A stretch of DNA of 61,332 bases from Hansschlegelia zhihuaiae (GCF_004103825.1 NZ_RYFI01000003.1:23297-84628), one strand, 5' to 3'. Counted from the stretch's first letter, positions 49,592 to 58,760 are shown. Notes: generated by a model not told the origin, from the letters alone. Translations and numbers: made by a program.

Positions 49592-49825
49592 GCGTCGTCT
49601 CCCTCAGCCGGCTCTTCGGGCCGGTCCGGAGACAGCCATAACGGCTTGCGCCTCCGCCGTCGAACCTCCGGGAAGACCGTCGCCGGGATTCCGTCGCCGC
49701 GCGAGGCTCGGATCCGGCGCGCGGGCGCGGTCCGGTTGCGGTCGAGGGCGAGTTGGAATGACGCCCCGGCGCTGGTAGCTTCCGCGCCCCGATGATCGAG
49801 ACGACGGCGGTAGGACCCCGGCGAC

Positions 49826-50422
49826 GTGACCAGACCCGTGGTGGTGAAATTCGGCGGCAGCCTGCTGGGCTCGCCCGAGCGGAACGGCCTGCTCGCCGTC
49901 GCGGCCCGTCGCGGCGCGGTGGTCGCGCCCGGCGGCGGGCCGGTCGCGGGCGCGGTGCGCGACGCCCAGGCGCGGCACGGCGCCAGCGACCGGGCGGCCC
50001 ACGCGATGGCGATCCTCGCGATGGACCAGGTCGCCATGATGCTCGCCGATATCGCGCCCGGGCTCGCCTTGTGCGCGACGCCGGCGGACTTTTCGGTCGC
50101 CGCTGCGGCGAGACGGGGGGCGCTGTGGCGCCCCTCCCCCATGGCGCTTGGCACCGACGACCTTCCGGCGAGTTGGGACGTGACGTCCGACAGTCTCGCG
50201 CTGTGGCTCGCCGTCGCGCTCGGCGCCGGGCGCCTGATCCTCCTGAAGTCCGCGGCTGCTCCCGAGGCGGGCGGCCCCGATGCGTGGGCGGCCAGCGGCC
50301 TCGTGGACGCCCATCTGCCGCGCCTCGCGAAGCGGTTCGACGGGGAGATCGCGCTGCTCGGCCCCGCCTCCGCCGCGGCGCTCCACCGCGCGCTCGAGAC
50401 GCCGCTGCGGCGCGCAGCGTGA
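49826..50422 (+). CDS. MfnE-like amino-acid-kinase-family protein (methylofuran synthesis)
   Basis: 198 aa from a GTG. The amino-acid kinase fold shows in VVVKFGGSLLGSP at the N-terminus, AVVAPGGGPVAGAVRDAQ, HAMAILAMDQVAMMLAD and LALGAGRLILLKSA-like text. In methanogens MfnE of this family phosphorylates the furan phosphate intermediate of methanofuran. The operon with a DHPS-like, a DUF447 and an MfnB gene supports the same role for methylofuran in this methylotroph. Shorter than most kinases of the fold. Exact substrate is inferred. Confidence 0.82.
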   Translation: MTRPVVVKFGGSLLGSPERNGLLAVAARRGAVVAPGGGPVAGAVRDAQARHGASDRAAHAMAILAMDQVAMMLADIAPGLALCATPADFSVAAAARRGALWRPSPMALGTDDLPASWDVTSDSLALWLAVALGAGRLILLKSAAAPEAGGPDAWAASGLVDAHLPRLAKRFDGEIALLGPASAAALHRALETPLRRAA

Positions 50423-51852
50423 GCGCCGAGAAGGTCGCCCTGATCACCGGCTCGCTCGCAGAACCGCGGCTCGCGCGGCTCGCCGAGGAGCTGCGCAGCG
50501 ACGCGCTCGACCCGGTCGTGGTCAATGTCGGCGTCAAGGTCGCGGCTTTGATGACCACCGAGATCCTCGACCGCAGGCTGAAGCTGCCGGAGAGCGTCGG
50601 GCGCGCCATCCTGCCGGGCCGCTTCCGCGGCGACCTCGACCGGCTCGAGGGAAGATTCGGCGTGCCGTTCGAGCGCGGCCCGGAGGAGCTCGCGGACCTG
50701 CCGGCCTATTTTGGTCGCGGCGGACTGGAGCCCGACCTTTCGGCCCATGACTGCGCGATCTTCGCCGAGATCGTCGAGGCCACGACGCTCTCGGTCGACG
50801 AGATCGTGGCGCGCGCCCGGCATCTTTGCGGCGAAGGCGCCGACGTCATCGATCTCGGCTGCATGCCCGACACGCCCTTTCCTCATCTCGAGGACGCGAT
50901 CGCGGCGCTGACGCGCGCGGGGATCAAGGTGAGCGTCGATTCGGCCGACGACGAGGAGCTCTCGCGGTCCAACCGCGCCGGCGCGAACTATCTGCTGTCC
51001 CTGAGCGAGCGCAACCTCGCCATCGCCGACGAGGGCGACGCCGTCCCGATCCTCGTGCCCGCGACCCAGGGCGACATGCCGTCGCTGTTCCGCGCCGTCG
51101 ACGCCATGGAGGCGAAGGGCCGGGCCTATTTCGCCGATCCGATTCTCGACCCGATCCATTTCGGCTTCACCGACTCGATCGTGCGCTACGCCGAGTTCCG
51201 GCGCGCCCGGCCCGACGCGCCGATCTTGATGGGCATCGGCAACGTCACCGAGCTCACCGACGCCGACACCACGGGGATCAACGCGATCCTGATGGGGATC
51301 ATCTCGGAGCTCGGGATCACCGCCGTGCTCGCGGTCGAGGTCAGCCCGCACTGCCGCACTGCGGTCCGGGAGTTCGACCGCGCCCGCAGGGAGTTCTTCG
51401 CCGCTCGGCGCGACGGCGCGCTTCCCAAAGGCTACGGCGCAGGCCTCATGGCGCTTCGCGACCGGCGACCGGTGACCTCGACAGCCGCCGACATCGAGGC
51501 GCTGGCGCGCGAGATCCGCGACCGGAACTTCCGGATCGAGGTGAGCGAGGTCGGCGTCCACATCTACAACCGGGACGGCCACCGGGTCGCGGTGGACCCG
51601 TTCAAGCACTATCCCCATCTGAAGGTCGAGGACGACGGCGCGCACGCCTTTTATCTCGGCGTAGAGACCGCGCGCGCCGAGATCGCGTTCCGCCTCGGCA
51701 AGCGTTATTCGCAGGACGAGGGCGTGCGGTTCGGCGTGCTGGGCGGCACCGCCGAGAGCCTCGAGGAAGCCCATCGGCTCGACTTCAAGGCGGCGGGCGC
51801 CACGCTCGCCAAGAAGGGCCGCGAACGGAACGGCGAGGACGGCGAATCGTGA
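50419..51852 (+). CDS. dihydropteroate synthase-like protein (DUF6513) of the C1 cofactor operon
   Basis: 477 aa from a GTG overlapping the kinase stop (GTGA). Residues 1-115 form a DUF6513-type N-terminal domain (KVALITGSLAEPRLARLAEEL, GRAILPGRFRGDLDRLE). A TIM barrel related to dihydropteroate synthase follows (GADVIDLGCMPDTPFPHLED, IKVSVDSADDEELSRSNRAGANYLLSL, ILMGIGNVTELTDADTTGIN), and then a C-terminal domain. It is one of the conserved methylotrophy genes of unknown reaction linked to H4MPT/methylofuran. It probably acts in cofactor synthesis rather than folate synthesis. Confidence 0.87.
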   Translation: MSAEKVALITGSLAEPRLARLAEELRSDALDPVVVNVGVKVAALMTTEILDRRLKLPESVGRAILPGRFRGDLDRLEGRFGVPFERGPEELADLPAYFGRGGLEPDLSAHDCAIFAEIVEATTLSVDEIVARARHLCGEGADVIDLGCMPDTPFPHLEDAIAALTRAGIKVSVDSADDEELSRSNRAGANYLLSLSERNLAIADEGDAVPILVPATQGDMPSLFRAVDAMEAKGRAYFADPILDPIHFGFTDSIVRYAEFRRARPDAPILMGIGNVTELTDADTTGINAILMGIISELGITAVLAVEVSPHCRTAVREFDRARREFFAARRDGALPKGYGAGLMALRDRRPVTSTAADIEALAREIRDRNFRIEVSEVGVHIYNRDGHRVAVDPFKHYPHLKVEDDGAHAFYLGVETARAEIAFRLGKRYSQDEGVRFGVLGGTAESLEEAHRLDFKAAGATLAKKGRERNGEDGES

Positions 51853-52415
51853 TCCGCGAGACCATCGTGACCACCGTGTCGCCCGACGGCGTGCCCCATG
51901 TCGCCCCGATGGGCGCGACGCCGATCGGGGGCGGCTGGCTGCTGCAGCCTTTCCGGCCCTCCGCCACGCTCGACAATTTCCTCGCCACGCGCTGCGGCTC
52001 GGTGAACTTCACCGACGACGCGCGGGTGTTCGCCGGCTGCGTGACGAAGCGCAAGACCGACTGGCCGACGGTGAGGGCGGACCTCGTCGATTCGGTCCGT
52101 CTCGCCAACACGCTCGCGCATCACGAGATCAGGGTCGAGCGCATCGACGACGATCCACAACGGCCGAAGCTCAGCTGCGCGATCGTCCATCGGGCGAACC
52201 ACCGGCACTTCCCGGGCCTCAACAGAGCGATCGCCGCCGTGCTGGAGGGCGCGGTGCTGGTGAGCCGGCTCGGCATGCTCCCGGACGAAAAGATCGATGC
52301 GGAGTTCGGTTATCTTCAGATCGCGATCGACAAGACGGCCGGAGAGCACGAACTCGAGGCCTGGAGCTGGCTCACCGCCGCTGTCCGGGCGCATCGCGAG
52401 GGCGCAGGGTCATGA
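51849..52415 (+). CDS. DUF447 family protein of the C1 cofactor operon
   Basis: 188 aa from a GTG overlapping the previous stop (GTGA). The flavin-reductase-like split barrel of DUF447 is visible: IRETIVTTVSPDGVPHVAPMGA, FRPSATLDNFLATRCGSVNFTDDARVFA, then LVDSVRLANTLAHHEIRVE and a C-terminal helical region. It probably binds FMN. Archaeal and methylotroph members are linked to methanopterin or methanofuran pathways, but no reaction is known. It is coupled on both sides. Confidence 0.87.
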   Translation: MIRETIVTTVSPDGVPHVAPMGATPIGGGWLLQPFRPSATLDNFLATRCGSVNFTDDARVFAGCVTKRKTDWPTVRADLVDSVRLANTLAHHEIRVERIDDDPQRPKLSCAIVHRANHRHFPGLNRAIAAVLEGAVLVSRLGMLPDEKIDAEFGYLQIAIDKTAGEHELEAWSWLTAAVRAHREGAGS

Positions 52416-53110
52416 CCGGCTTCCTGGCGAGCGTCGCCACTCTGAACGAGATGGAGGTCGCGCGCGCCGGCGGAGCCGATATCGTCGACCTCAAGGACCC
52501 GGCCCACGGAGCGCTCGGCGCTTGGGACGTCGCGGCGCTCCAGAAGGCGGTCCCGCTCTGGTGGTCGTGGCCCGATCCCAAGCCGCGCCTGAGCGCGACG
52601 GTAGGCGACCGTCCGATGGAGCCCGAGGCGCTTCTCGCGGCGGTCGAGCGCGTCGCCTCGAAGGGCGCTCCGATGGTCAAGCTCGGGATCTTCCCCGGCG
52701 GCGATCCGGTCGCGTGCTTCTCGGCGCTTCGCAGCGTCGCGGAGGAGACGGACCTCGTCGCCGTGTTCTTCGCCGACGCCGCGCCGGATTTCGACCTCCT
52801 GCCGGAGATTGCGGCGGCCGGGTTCGCCGGCGCCATGGTCGACACCGCCGACAAGTCGTCCGGCGGATTGCGCCGCCATCTCGGGGACGCCGAGCTCGGC
52901 GCATTCGTCCGCCGGGCGCGGGCGCTCGGCCTGATGACTGGGCTTGCGGGCTCGCTGAAGCTCGAGGACATCGCGCCGCTCACCGCCCTACGGCCGGACT
53001 ATCTCGGCTTCCGCGGAGCCTTGTGCGCCGGCGCTCGGACCGGCCGGATGACCGAGGCCGCGGTCGCCCGCATCCGCAGCGCGGTCAACGCGCGCCGTCC
53101 GTCCGTCTGA
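52412..53110 (+). CDS. mfnB: (5-formylfuran-3-yl)methyl phosphate synthase
   Basis: 232 aa TIM barrel of the DUF556/MfnB family. It condenses two glyceraldehyde-3-phosphate molecules to the furan phosphate used for methylofuran. Family strings: FLASVATLNEMEVARAGGADIVDLKDPAHGALGA, LSATVGD, PMVKLGIFPGG, GAMVDTADKSSGGL and GLMTGLAGSLKLEDI. The Lys of VDLKDP and of VKLG match expected catalytic lysines. It ends the four-gene cofactor operon. The ATG overlaps the previous stop by four bases. Confidence 0.92.
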   Translation: MTGFLASVATLNEMEVARAGGADIVDLKDPAHGALGAWDVAALQKAVPLWWSWPDPKPRLSATVGDRPMEPEALLAAVERVASKGAPMVKLGIFPGGDPVACFSALRSVAEETDLVAVFFADAAPDFDLLPEIAAAGFAGAMVDTADKSSGGLRRHLGDAELGAFVRRARALGLMTGLAGSLKLEDIAPLTALRPDYLGFRGALCAGARTGRMTEAAVARIRSAVNARRPSV

Positions 53111-53179
53111 GCCGGAAGCGCCTGCTCGCGGTCAAGGATTGCGTGCTATCATTGTAGAAATAACGCCCGGACCGTCGAG

Positions 53180-53805
53180 ATGGTCGACCCCGCCCGCAAG
53201 CTCATGACGGTGGAAGAATTCTTCGCCTGGGAGGAGACCCAGGAGGAGAGCCACGAGCTGGTGGACGGCGTCCCGGTCCTACGCGGGGAGTGGATCCGCT
53301 ACGGCGACCAGTGGACCCTGATGTCCGGCGCGAGCCAGCGCCATGACCAGATCGTCGTCAATATGCGGGGCTGCGGAATCGGCTTCGAGGACAGCGCTGC
53401 CGGGCGTTCTCGCCCGACATGTCGGTTCGCACCTCGCCCCGCGGCATCCGTCGGCCTGACTCTGGCGTCGATTGCGGTCCGCGCAGGGACCGTTCGACCG
53501 AAGCAAGCGAACCCAAGGTTGTGATCGAGGTGCTGTCGCCGTCGACCCGAGACTTCGACATGTTCGCGAAGCTCGACGAATGCCGCGCCGTTGACAGCAT
53601 CGACCATGTCCTGCTGATCGATCCGAACGACCCCGCGGGACAGCTCTGGACCCGCGGGCCCGATGGCTGGACCGAGGAGGTCCTTCGTAGCCTTGAATCG
53701 ACCGCGGAGCTGACCGCGGTCGGCCTGACTCTCCCGCTTTCGGAGATCTACGAGGACGTCGCCTTCCCGGCGTGGCCGGAGGACGCCGAGGCCGTCACCG
53801 GATGA
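53180..53805 (+). pseudogene. Uma2-family (DUF820) restriction-endonuclease-like gene, frameshifted
   Basis: The N-terminal half reads from 53180 (KLMTVEEFFAWEETQEESHELVDG...HDQIVVN). It then must shift frame near 53364 to continue as GLRNRLRGQRCRAFSPDMSVRTS...PKVVIEVLSPSTRDFDMFAKL to the stop at 53805. One missing base in AATAT|GCGGGG accounts for the break; in frame one the protein otherwise ends at 53524 with unrelated text. The catalytic D...ExL-type residues (PDSGVDCG, VIEVLSPS) lie after the shift. Either a pseudogene or a sequencing error. The last bases overlap the fhcC stop region. Confidence 0.82.
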
Positions 53806-54583
53806 CTATCAGCGCCTCGCCCTTGCCGCCGATGTTGAGGTCGCCGGCGTAGCGGCGCGCCTTGCCCGCGTCCTCACCCAGAAAGGCCGCGAGTTCCTGC
53901 GAGCGGCGCACGAGGACCCGAAGCATGATGAGGTCGTGCTCGCCGGCGTCGCGGAAACCGGAGGCCAGTCCCTCCGCCGAGCGGAGGAACAGCGTGCCGC
54001 GCTTCATGCCGCGGCCCGCGTTTCTCCCGAGCTTGCCCGCGATTGCGAGCGTGCCGGCGATCAGGTCGCTGGCGGCGTTCTCGGCTGCGTCTCCGTCGAT
54101 CAGGATCACGCCGCCGCGCATGCGCTCGCCCGCTCGCGCGCCGGCAGAACCGCCCACCACCACGACGCCGCCGCTCATGCCGCGCTTGGAGCCGTCGCCT
54201 GCCGCGCCGAGCCGCGCGCCAACGTCGCCCGCGATCGCAACCTTGCCGCCCGAAAGCTCGCTCGCGGCGAAGTCGCCCGCCGAGCCCTTCACCACGATGG
54301 TTCCGCCGCTCGCCCTGAGGCCGACCCCCACGCCGACGTCGCCCTTGACGACGATCTCGCCGGCCGAGAGCCCGGCGCCGACCCGGTCGAGCTCCGCGCC
54401 GCCGCCCTCGATGGTCAGGCGTCCGTCGACGGTTCCGGAGACCTCGAACAGTTCGCCGAGCTCGGCGCGCCGCCCGCCGTAGCCGATCTTGAGCTTCGCG
54501 AGCCCTTCGTCGCCCGGCAGCGCGCCCGTCAGATCGACGCGCGCCTCAAAGGTCCCGCGCGGGGCAAGCACCAGCCCGGTCAC
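53795..54583 (-). CDS. fhcC: formyltransferase/hydrolase complex subunit C
   Basis: 262 aa from a GTG overlapping the fhcD stop (GTGA). It is a right-handed beta-helix like FwdC and the glutamate-synthase alpha C-terminal domain, with many G-rich turns: GEIVVKGDVGVGVGLRASGG, GGKVAIAGDVGARLG, GMSGGVVVVGGSAGARAGERM, GGVILIDGDAAENA and GRNAGRGMKRGTLFL. The subunit is structural in the Fhc complex that converts formyl-H4MPT to formate plus free H4MPT. Last gene of the fhc operon. Confidence 0.94.
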   Translation of the reverse strand: MTGLVLAPRGTFEARVDLTGALPGDEGLAKLKIGYGGRRAELGELFEVSGTVDGRLTIEGGGAELDRVGAGLSAGEIVVKGDVGVGVGLRASGGTIVVKGSAGDFAASELSGGKVAIAGDVGARLGAAGDGSKRGMSGGVVVVGGSAGARAGERMRGGVILIDGDAAENAASDLIAGTLAIAGKLGRNAGRGMKRGTLFLRSAEGLASGFRDAGEHDLIMLRVLVRRSQELAAFLGEDAGKARRYAGDLNIGGKGEALIVIR

Positions 54584-55476
54584 GACATGATCTCCCGGAG
54601 CTTGAAGTGGAACGGTCCGAGATTGCCGCCGTAATTGCCGGCGTCGATCGCCACCACGCCCTTGTCCCGGCCGAGCTTCACCACGGCCTCGATGCCGGCG
54701 CGGGTGCAGTCCGACACCGCCTTTTCCGAGACGCCGTCGATCACGATCTCCATCACCGAGGCGACCTCGGGCGGCAGCTGCGTCGGCCCCTGAGCGCGCA
54801 GCGTCGGGCAATAGGCGTTGTTGGAGGACGCGAACATGCCCTTGTATTTCGAGCCGACCTTCGAACCCGAGCGCACGATGCCGCCGGGGAACGGCAGAAT
54901 GCAGCCCTCGACCTTGTCCATGGCATCGACGGCGGCCTCGGCCGCCGCCAGCGCCTCGCCGCGGGAGGTCCCGAGGATCAGGATGTTGCCGCCGCCGACG
55001 CCCGTCACCGAGCCGGTCTCGTGGTCGCAAACGAACTCGCCCTCCATCACCGGCACTCGCCAGATGCGCCGGTCGTCGACATTCTTGGAGATCTGCCAGC
55101 CGTCGCCGAAATAACGTAGCGCCTTGCCGATAGAGACGGCGTCGCCGCCCTCGATCCCGGCGAAACACGCCGAGGTGGGAGACGTCAGCACGCATTGGCC
55201 GATGCGGTTCGGCACGACCGACTTCAGTCCTTTGATGTCCATCGCGAAGATCAGCACCGCGACGCCCGGCCTTCCGTCCGGCGTTTCGGCGGCCGGCACC
55301 TCTCGCTCGACCCCCGCCTCGCAGCCGCAGCCGATCACCGAGGTCGCGAAGCCCGTCATGGTCTTGGCCGCGATCATCGCCCATTTCGCCGTGTCGGCCG
55401 TGATGATCAGGCGCGTGCCGACCATCGGGAAGGCCTCCGCGAACGAGTCGCGGATTTCGACGCCGTTGAGGATCAT
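54580..55476 (-). CDS. fhcD: formylmethanofuran:tetrahydromethanopterin formyltransferase
   Basis: 298 aa, normal Ftr length. It moves the formyl group between formyl-H4MPT and methylofuran in the Fhc complex. Family strings: GVEIRDSFAEAFPMVGTRLIITADT, ATSVIGCGCEAGVE, RIGQCVLTSPTSACFAGI, LRYFGDGWQISK, GVGGGNILILGTSRGEAL, CILPFPGGIVRSGSKVGSKYKG. The start overlaps the fhcA stop (ATGA). Confidence 0.97.
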   Translation of the reverse strand: MILNGVEIRDSFAEAFPMVGTRLIITADTAKWAMIAAKTMTGFATSVIGCGCEAGVEREVPAAETPDGRPGVAVLIFAMDIKGLKSVVPNRIGQCVLTSPTSACFAGIEGGDAVSIGKALRYFGDGWQISKNVDDRRIWRVPVMEGEFVCDHETGSVTGVGGGNILILGTSRGEALAAAEAAVDAMDKVEGCILPFPGGIVRSGSKVGSKYKGMFASSNNAYCPTLRAQGPTQLPPEVASVMEIVIDGVSEKAVSDCTRAGIEAVVKLGRDKGVVAIDAGNYGGNLGPFHFKLREIMS

Positions 55477-57131
55477 GACGACCGCACCGTCTCGTGCTTC
55501 ACCGCGCCCTGCCCGCCCCGTATCTCGTCGTCGGAGAGCTTGAAGGTCCTGGCCTTGTAGCCGAGAGCCTCGTCGAACCAGCGGTCCATCCGGGCGTCCA
55601 TCGAGCCGTCGTAGTCCGGCGCGACCTGGTGGGTGCGGCCGTAGACCAGGTCGACGATCTCGCCGTCCTTCACGATCACGGTCCCGTCCTTGAGCACGTA
55701 GGACGCGCGCGAGAACATCGCCTCGCGATCGGGATCGTCGCGATAGACCACGACGTCGCCGACCGCGCCCGCGCCGAGATGGCCGCGGTCGGTCAGGCCG
55801 AGGATCTTTGCCGGCGCCGCGCGGGTGACGATCGCGATCTCCTCGAGCGTGTATTCGCGCCTGATCTCGAGCAGGTTCGAGTGCTTGCGCGCCGATTTCG
55901 CGAGCTTGGAGAACTGCTCCTCGCGGAAGCTGCGGTCCATCAGCAGCTTGATGAGATGCGGATAGGTCGTGAACGGACCGCCGTTCGGGTGGTCGGTCGT
56001 GAGGAAGATCCGCCACGGGTCTTCGACCAGCAGGAACAGCTCGAGCCCGATCGCCCATTGCAGGGCGTTCACGAAGGACTTGTCCTTGTAGTTGAACGGC
56101 AAGATCCCGCAGGCCGCGTCCATCTCGATATCCATGCCGATGAACCGACCGGGGCTCGCGATGCCGCGGTTGCGGTGCTGGGTCATGAAATCGGCTGAAG
56201 CCGTCACTGTCTGGCCGAACATCACCTGGCCGACATCGATCGAGATGTTCGGGTTCTTGTTCACCGCCTCGGCGATCGCGGCGGCGCCGGAGGAGAACTT
56301 GCGGTCGCCCTCGGTCCCGTAGCTGTGGAACTGCACATGCGTCATGTGCAGCGGCAGTCCCTCGGTCGCGCCGATCGTGTCGAGCGTCGTCTGCATGTTG
56401 CCCGGCACGCCGAGATTGCAGCCGTGGAGATGGATGGGATGCGCGAGGCCGAGGTCGGTCACCGCGCGGATCAGCGTCTGCAGGATCGTGCGCGGCGTGA
56501 CCTCGTAGCGCGGGTTCTTCTCGTCGAGGTTCATCCAGCGGGAATTGAACTTGAATGCGTTGATGCCGCCCGGATTGACGATCTTGATCGCCATCGTCTT
56601 CGTGGCGTTGAGCTGCCAGGCGACATAGTCGTTGACCGCCTGCTGCCCGGCGCCGGTCGCGATCAGGTCGAGCAGGAAGTCGTCATTGCCGAGGACGAGG
56701 TAGCCGCCCGTGTCGAGGAACGGGATGTCGGCCATCTCGGCGTGCATGTGGCGGGCGTTCGCCGCGATGACGGCGGGCTCGAACACGGCCGTGTAGCCCA
56801 TCTCGGCGTAGCGGCAGCCGGTGGCGTGCGCGGTCATGGTCGAGAGCCCGCCGCCGCAGGCGCAGAAGGGGCCTTGCGGCTCACGGATCGCGCGCTGCTC
56901 CTCGACCATCAGCATGCGCGCGATGTTCGACTTGCCGCCGGCGATGTGGCTGTGGATGTCGATGCCGCCGGCCATCACGATCCCGCCCTTGGCGTCGATC
57001 GTCTCGGCGGCGCCGTCGATGGCGTCCGCCGCAGCGATCCGGCCGTCGACCACGACCACGTCGCGCGCGACGCCGGCCTCGCCATTCGCGGGGTCGAGGA
57101 CCTTGCCGTTGGTGATCCGGACCGCGGTCAC
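55473..57131 (-). CDS. fhcA: formyltransferase/hydrolase complex subunit A
   Basis: 552 aa from a GTG overlapping the fhcB stop (GTGA). Amidohydrolase fold as in FwdA/FmdA: metal-binding IDIHSHIAGGK near residues 48-58, later HPIHLHGCNLG and FLTTDHPNGGPFTTYPHL with the conserved His/Asp. It hydrolyses formylmethylofuran to formate at a dinuclear zinc site. The unrelated long upstream open frame is an extension into fhcB in another frame and is not part of the protein. Confidence 0.97.
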   Translation of the reverse strand: MTAVRITNGKVLDPANGEAGVARDVVVVDGRIAAADAIDGAAETIDAKGGIVMAGGIDIHSHIAGGKSNIARMLMVEEQRAIREPQGPFCACGGGLSTMTAHATGCRYAEMGYTAVFEPAVIAANARHMHAEMADIPFLDTGGYLVLGNDDFLLDLIATGAGQQAVNDYVAWQLNATKTMAIKIVNPGGINAFKFNSRWMNLDEKNPRYEVTPRTILQTLIRAVTDLGLAHPIHLHGCNLGVPGNMQTTLDTIGATEGLPLHMTHVQFHSYGTEGDRKFSSGAAAIAEAVNKNPNISIDVGQVMFGQTVTASADFMTQHRNRGIASPGRFIGMDIEMDAACGILPFNYKDKSFVNALQWAIGLELFLLVEDPWRIFLTTDHPNGGPFTTYPHLIKLLMDRSFREEQFSKLAKSARKHSNLLEIRREYTLEEIAIVTRAAPAKILGLTDRGHLGAGAVGDVVVYRDDPDREAMFSRASYVLKDGTVIVKDGEIVDLVYGRTHQVAPDYDGSMDARMDRWFDEALGYKARTFKLSDDEIRGGQGAVKHETVRSS

Positions 57132-58387
57132 GACTGCGCTCCACCGATCCGGCTGAGCGCCTCGGCGACGCTGATCAGGCTTGAGTCTCTGTGCTTCTTC
57201 AAAGGCACGCTCACCACGGTGTCGGTGCGGAAGACGAGGCCGGCATGGTCGAGGCCCGGCTGTCCGACCGGAATGAAGACGTCGGGCTCGCGCTCGAACT
57301 CGGTCGCGGGATGCGCTAGCGCGATCAGGCGGCCGTCGCAGGCCGGCGGCCGCTCCGGCCTGAAGGCCGAGATCCAGACCACGATGTCGGCGTCCTTGAG
57401 GGCTTCCGCGGTCGCGTTCGCGGATTGGTCGTGATCCGCGACGCCGCCGCGGAAAGCTGTCCGGAGCGGAAAGCCGACATTCCACAGGAACGCCTGGTTG
57501 GCGCCGATCAGATTGTCGCGGCCGGCGAGCGGCAAGCAGGCGGCCCGGGTCTCGACGTTCAGCGTCTCGACCACCGCGACCGCGCGCTCGATGACGAGGT
57601 CGCCGTCCTCGCCGAGCGCCGCCGCGCTCCAGGCGAGCACGCCGTATTTCGCGGATTTCAGCGCCTCGGCGAGCGGGCGCATGTCGGGATCGCCCTCGAT
57701 CGGGGCGAGGCCGCCGACGATCGCCTGCAGCCGCGACAACGCGTCGACCAGCCCGCCTTCCGGAACCGCGACCGTCTCGACCACGACGCCGTCGAGCTGC
57801 GTCCTGGCCTCGGCCGAAGGTTCGCCGCCCAGGAACACGATCTTCCGCGGACCGTCGAGAAAGCGGCCGGTCTTCGGGGTGACGCGGGCGTAGAGCCGGT
57901 GGAACGCCTCCGACGGATCGGGTCCGACCACGACCATCAGGTCGCAATGGTTGCGGACCTCCGCGAGCGTTGTGGCGACCCAGCCCCTGCGCTGCGAGGT
58001 CGAGAGGTTCCGGAACAGGCCGGCCGAGGCGTAGTGGTCGACGCTGCCGCCGGTCCGGCACGCCAGCTTGATGACATGGCGCACGCCGTCGACGTCGGTC
58101 CCGAGGCCTGCATAGGCCGGCGACCTGGCGGCTTCCAGCAGCTCCGCCGCCGCGGCCAGAGCGGCCTCGAGCGGAACCTCGTATCCGTTCACGCGGGCGG
58201 CGGGCGGCGCCTCGCCGCCGCGGCGGAACAGCGCGGCCGCCCGGCCGCACGCGCCCTCGCCGGCTTCGACCGCGAGCCCCGAGACGGTCAGCGAAACATC
58301 GTCGCAGCCGAGGCCGCAAAACGGGCAGACGACGTCCGGACGAACGACTTTCTGCGGCGTCGCGCCGCCGCCCTGCGGCTCAGTCAT
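57128..58387 (-). CDS. fhcB: formyltransferase/hydrolase complex subunit B
   Basis: 419 aa. It is homologous to the tungsten/molybdenum subunit FwdB. An N-terminal Cys cluster C21-P-F-C24-G-L-G-C28 plus C47 could bind one 4Fe-4S centre. The region HYASAGLFRNLSTSQRRGW, where archaeal enzymes carry the metal-binding Cys or Sec, has no Cys, as expected for the non-redox Fhc complex. It follows phhB with an 8-base overlap. Probably structural, holding FhcA and FhcC. Confidence 0.95.
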   Translation of the reverse strand: MTEPQGGGATPQKVVRPDVVCPFCGLGCDDVSLTVSGLAVEAGEGACGRAAALFRRGGEAPPAARVNGYEVPLEAALAAAAELLEAARSPAYAGLGTDVDGVRHVIKLACRTGGSVDHYASAGLFRNLSTSQRRGWVATTLAEVRNHCDLMVVVGPDPSEAFHRLYARVTPKTGRFLDGPRKIVFLGGEPSAEARTQLDGVVVETVAVPEGGLVDALSRLQAIVGGLAPIEGDPDMRPLAEALKSAKYGVLAWSAAALGEDGDLVIERAVAVVETLNVETRAACLPLAGRDNLIGANQAFLWNVGFPLRTAFRGGVADHDQSANATAEALKDADIVVWISAFRPERPPACDGRLIALAHPATEFEREPDVFIPVGQPGLDHAGLVFRTDTVVSVPLKKHRDSSLISVAEALSRIGGAQS

Positions 58388-58760
58388 ATTTCACATAGGC
58401 GAAGCGCTGGTCGCCCTGCGGCGTGCCCTCGAGGCCGAGGCCTTCGGTCCCGGGCTGCCACTGGACGAAATCCTCGATCTTCCTCGCGAGCGCGAAGTCG
58501 CGGTCGGTGATTCCCTTCTTGTCGTGGCTCATCAGGCGAACCTCGACCCAGGCGTAGGACGCCGTGATGTCGGGATGGTGCCAGGCGGCCTCGGCCAGGT
58601 GGCCGACCGCGTTGATCACCATCAGCGTGCCCTTCCAGCTGTTGGTCTTGTAGGTGCGCCGGATCCAGCCGTCCTCCAGCCGCCACTTCGGCAGCTCGGA
58701 CGCCAAACGGGATTTGACCTCGTCCTCAGGGATCAGGTCGACGGCTTTCGCGCCTGCCAT
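58380..58760 (-). CDS. phhB: pterin-4a-carbinolamine dehydratase family protein
   Basis: 126 aa. The PCD motif is HHPDITASYAWVEVRLMSHDKKGITDRDFALA, with core WKGTLMVINAVGHLAEAAWHHP. The start has a very good ribosome site (GGAGGGG) at 58760. The classical enzyme dehydrates a hydroxylated pterin during aromatic hydroxylation. Here it is the first gene of the fhc operon, overlapping fhcB, so it more likely serves H4MPT metabolism. Exact substrate unknown. Confidence 0.92.
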   Translation of the reverse strand: MAGAKAVDLIPEDEVKSRLASELPKWRLEDGWIRRTYKTNSWKGTLMVINAVGHLAEAAWHHPDITASYAWVEVRLMSHDKKGITDRDFALARKIEDFVQWQPGTEGLGLEGTPQGDQRFAYVKYD

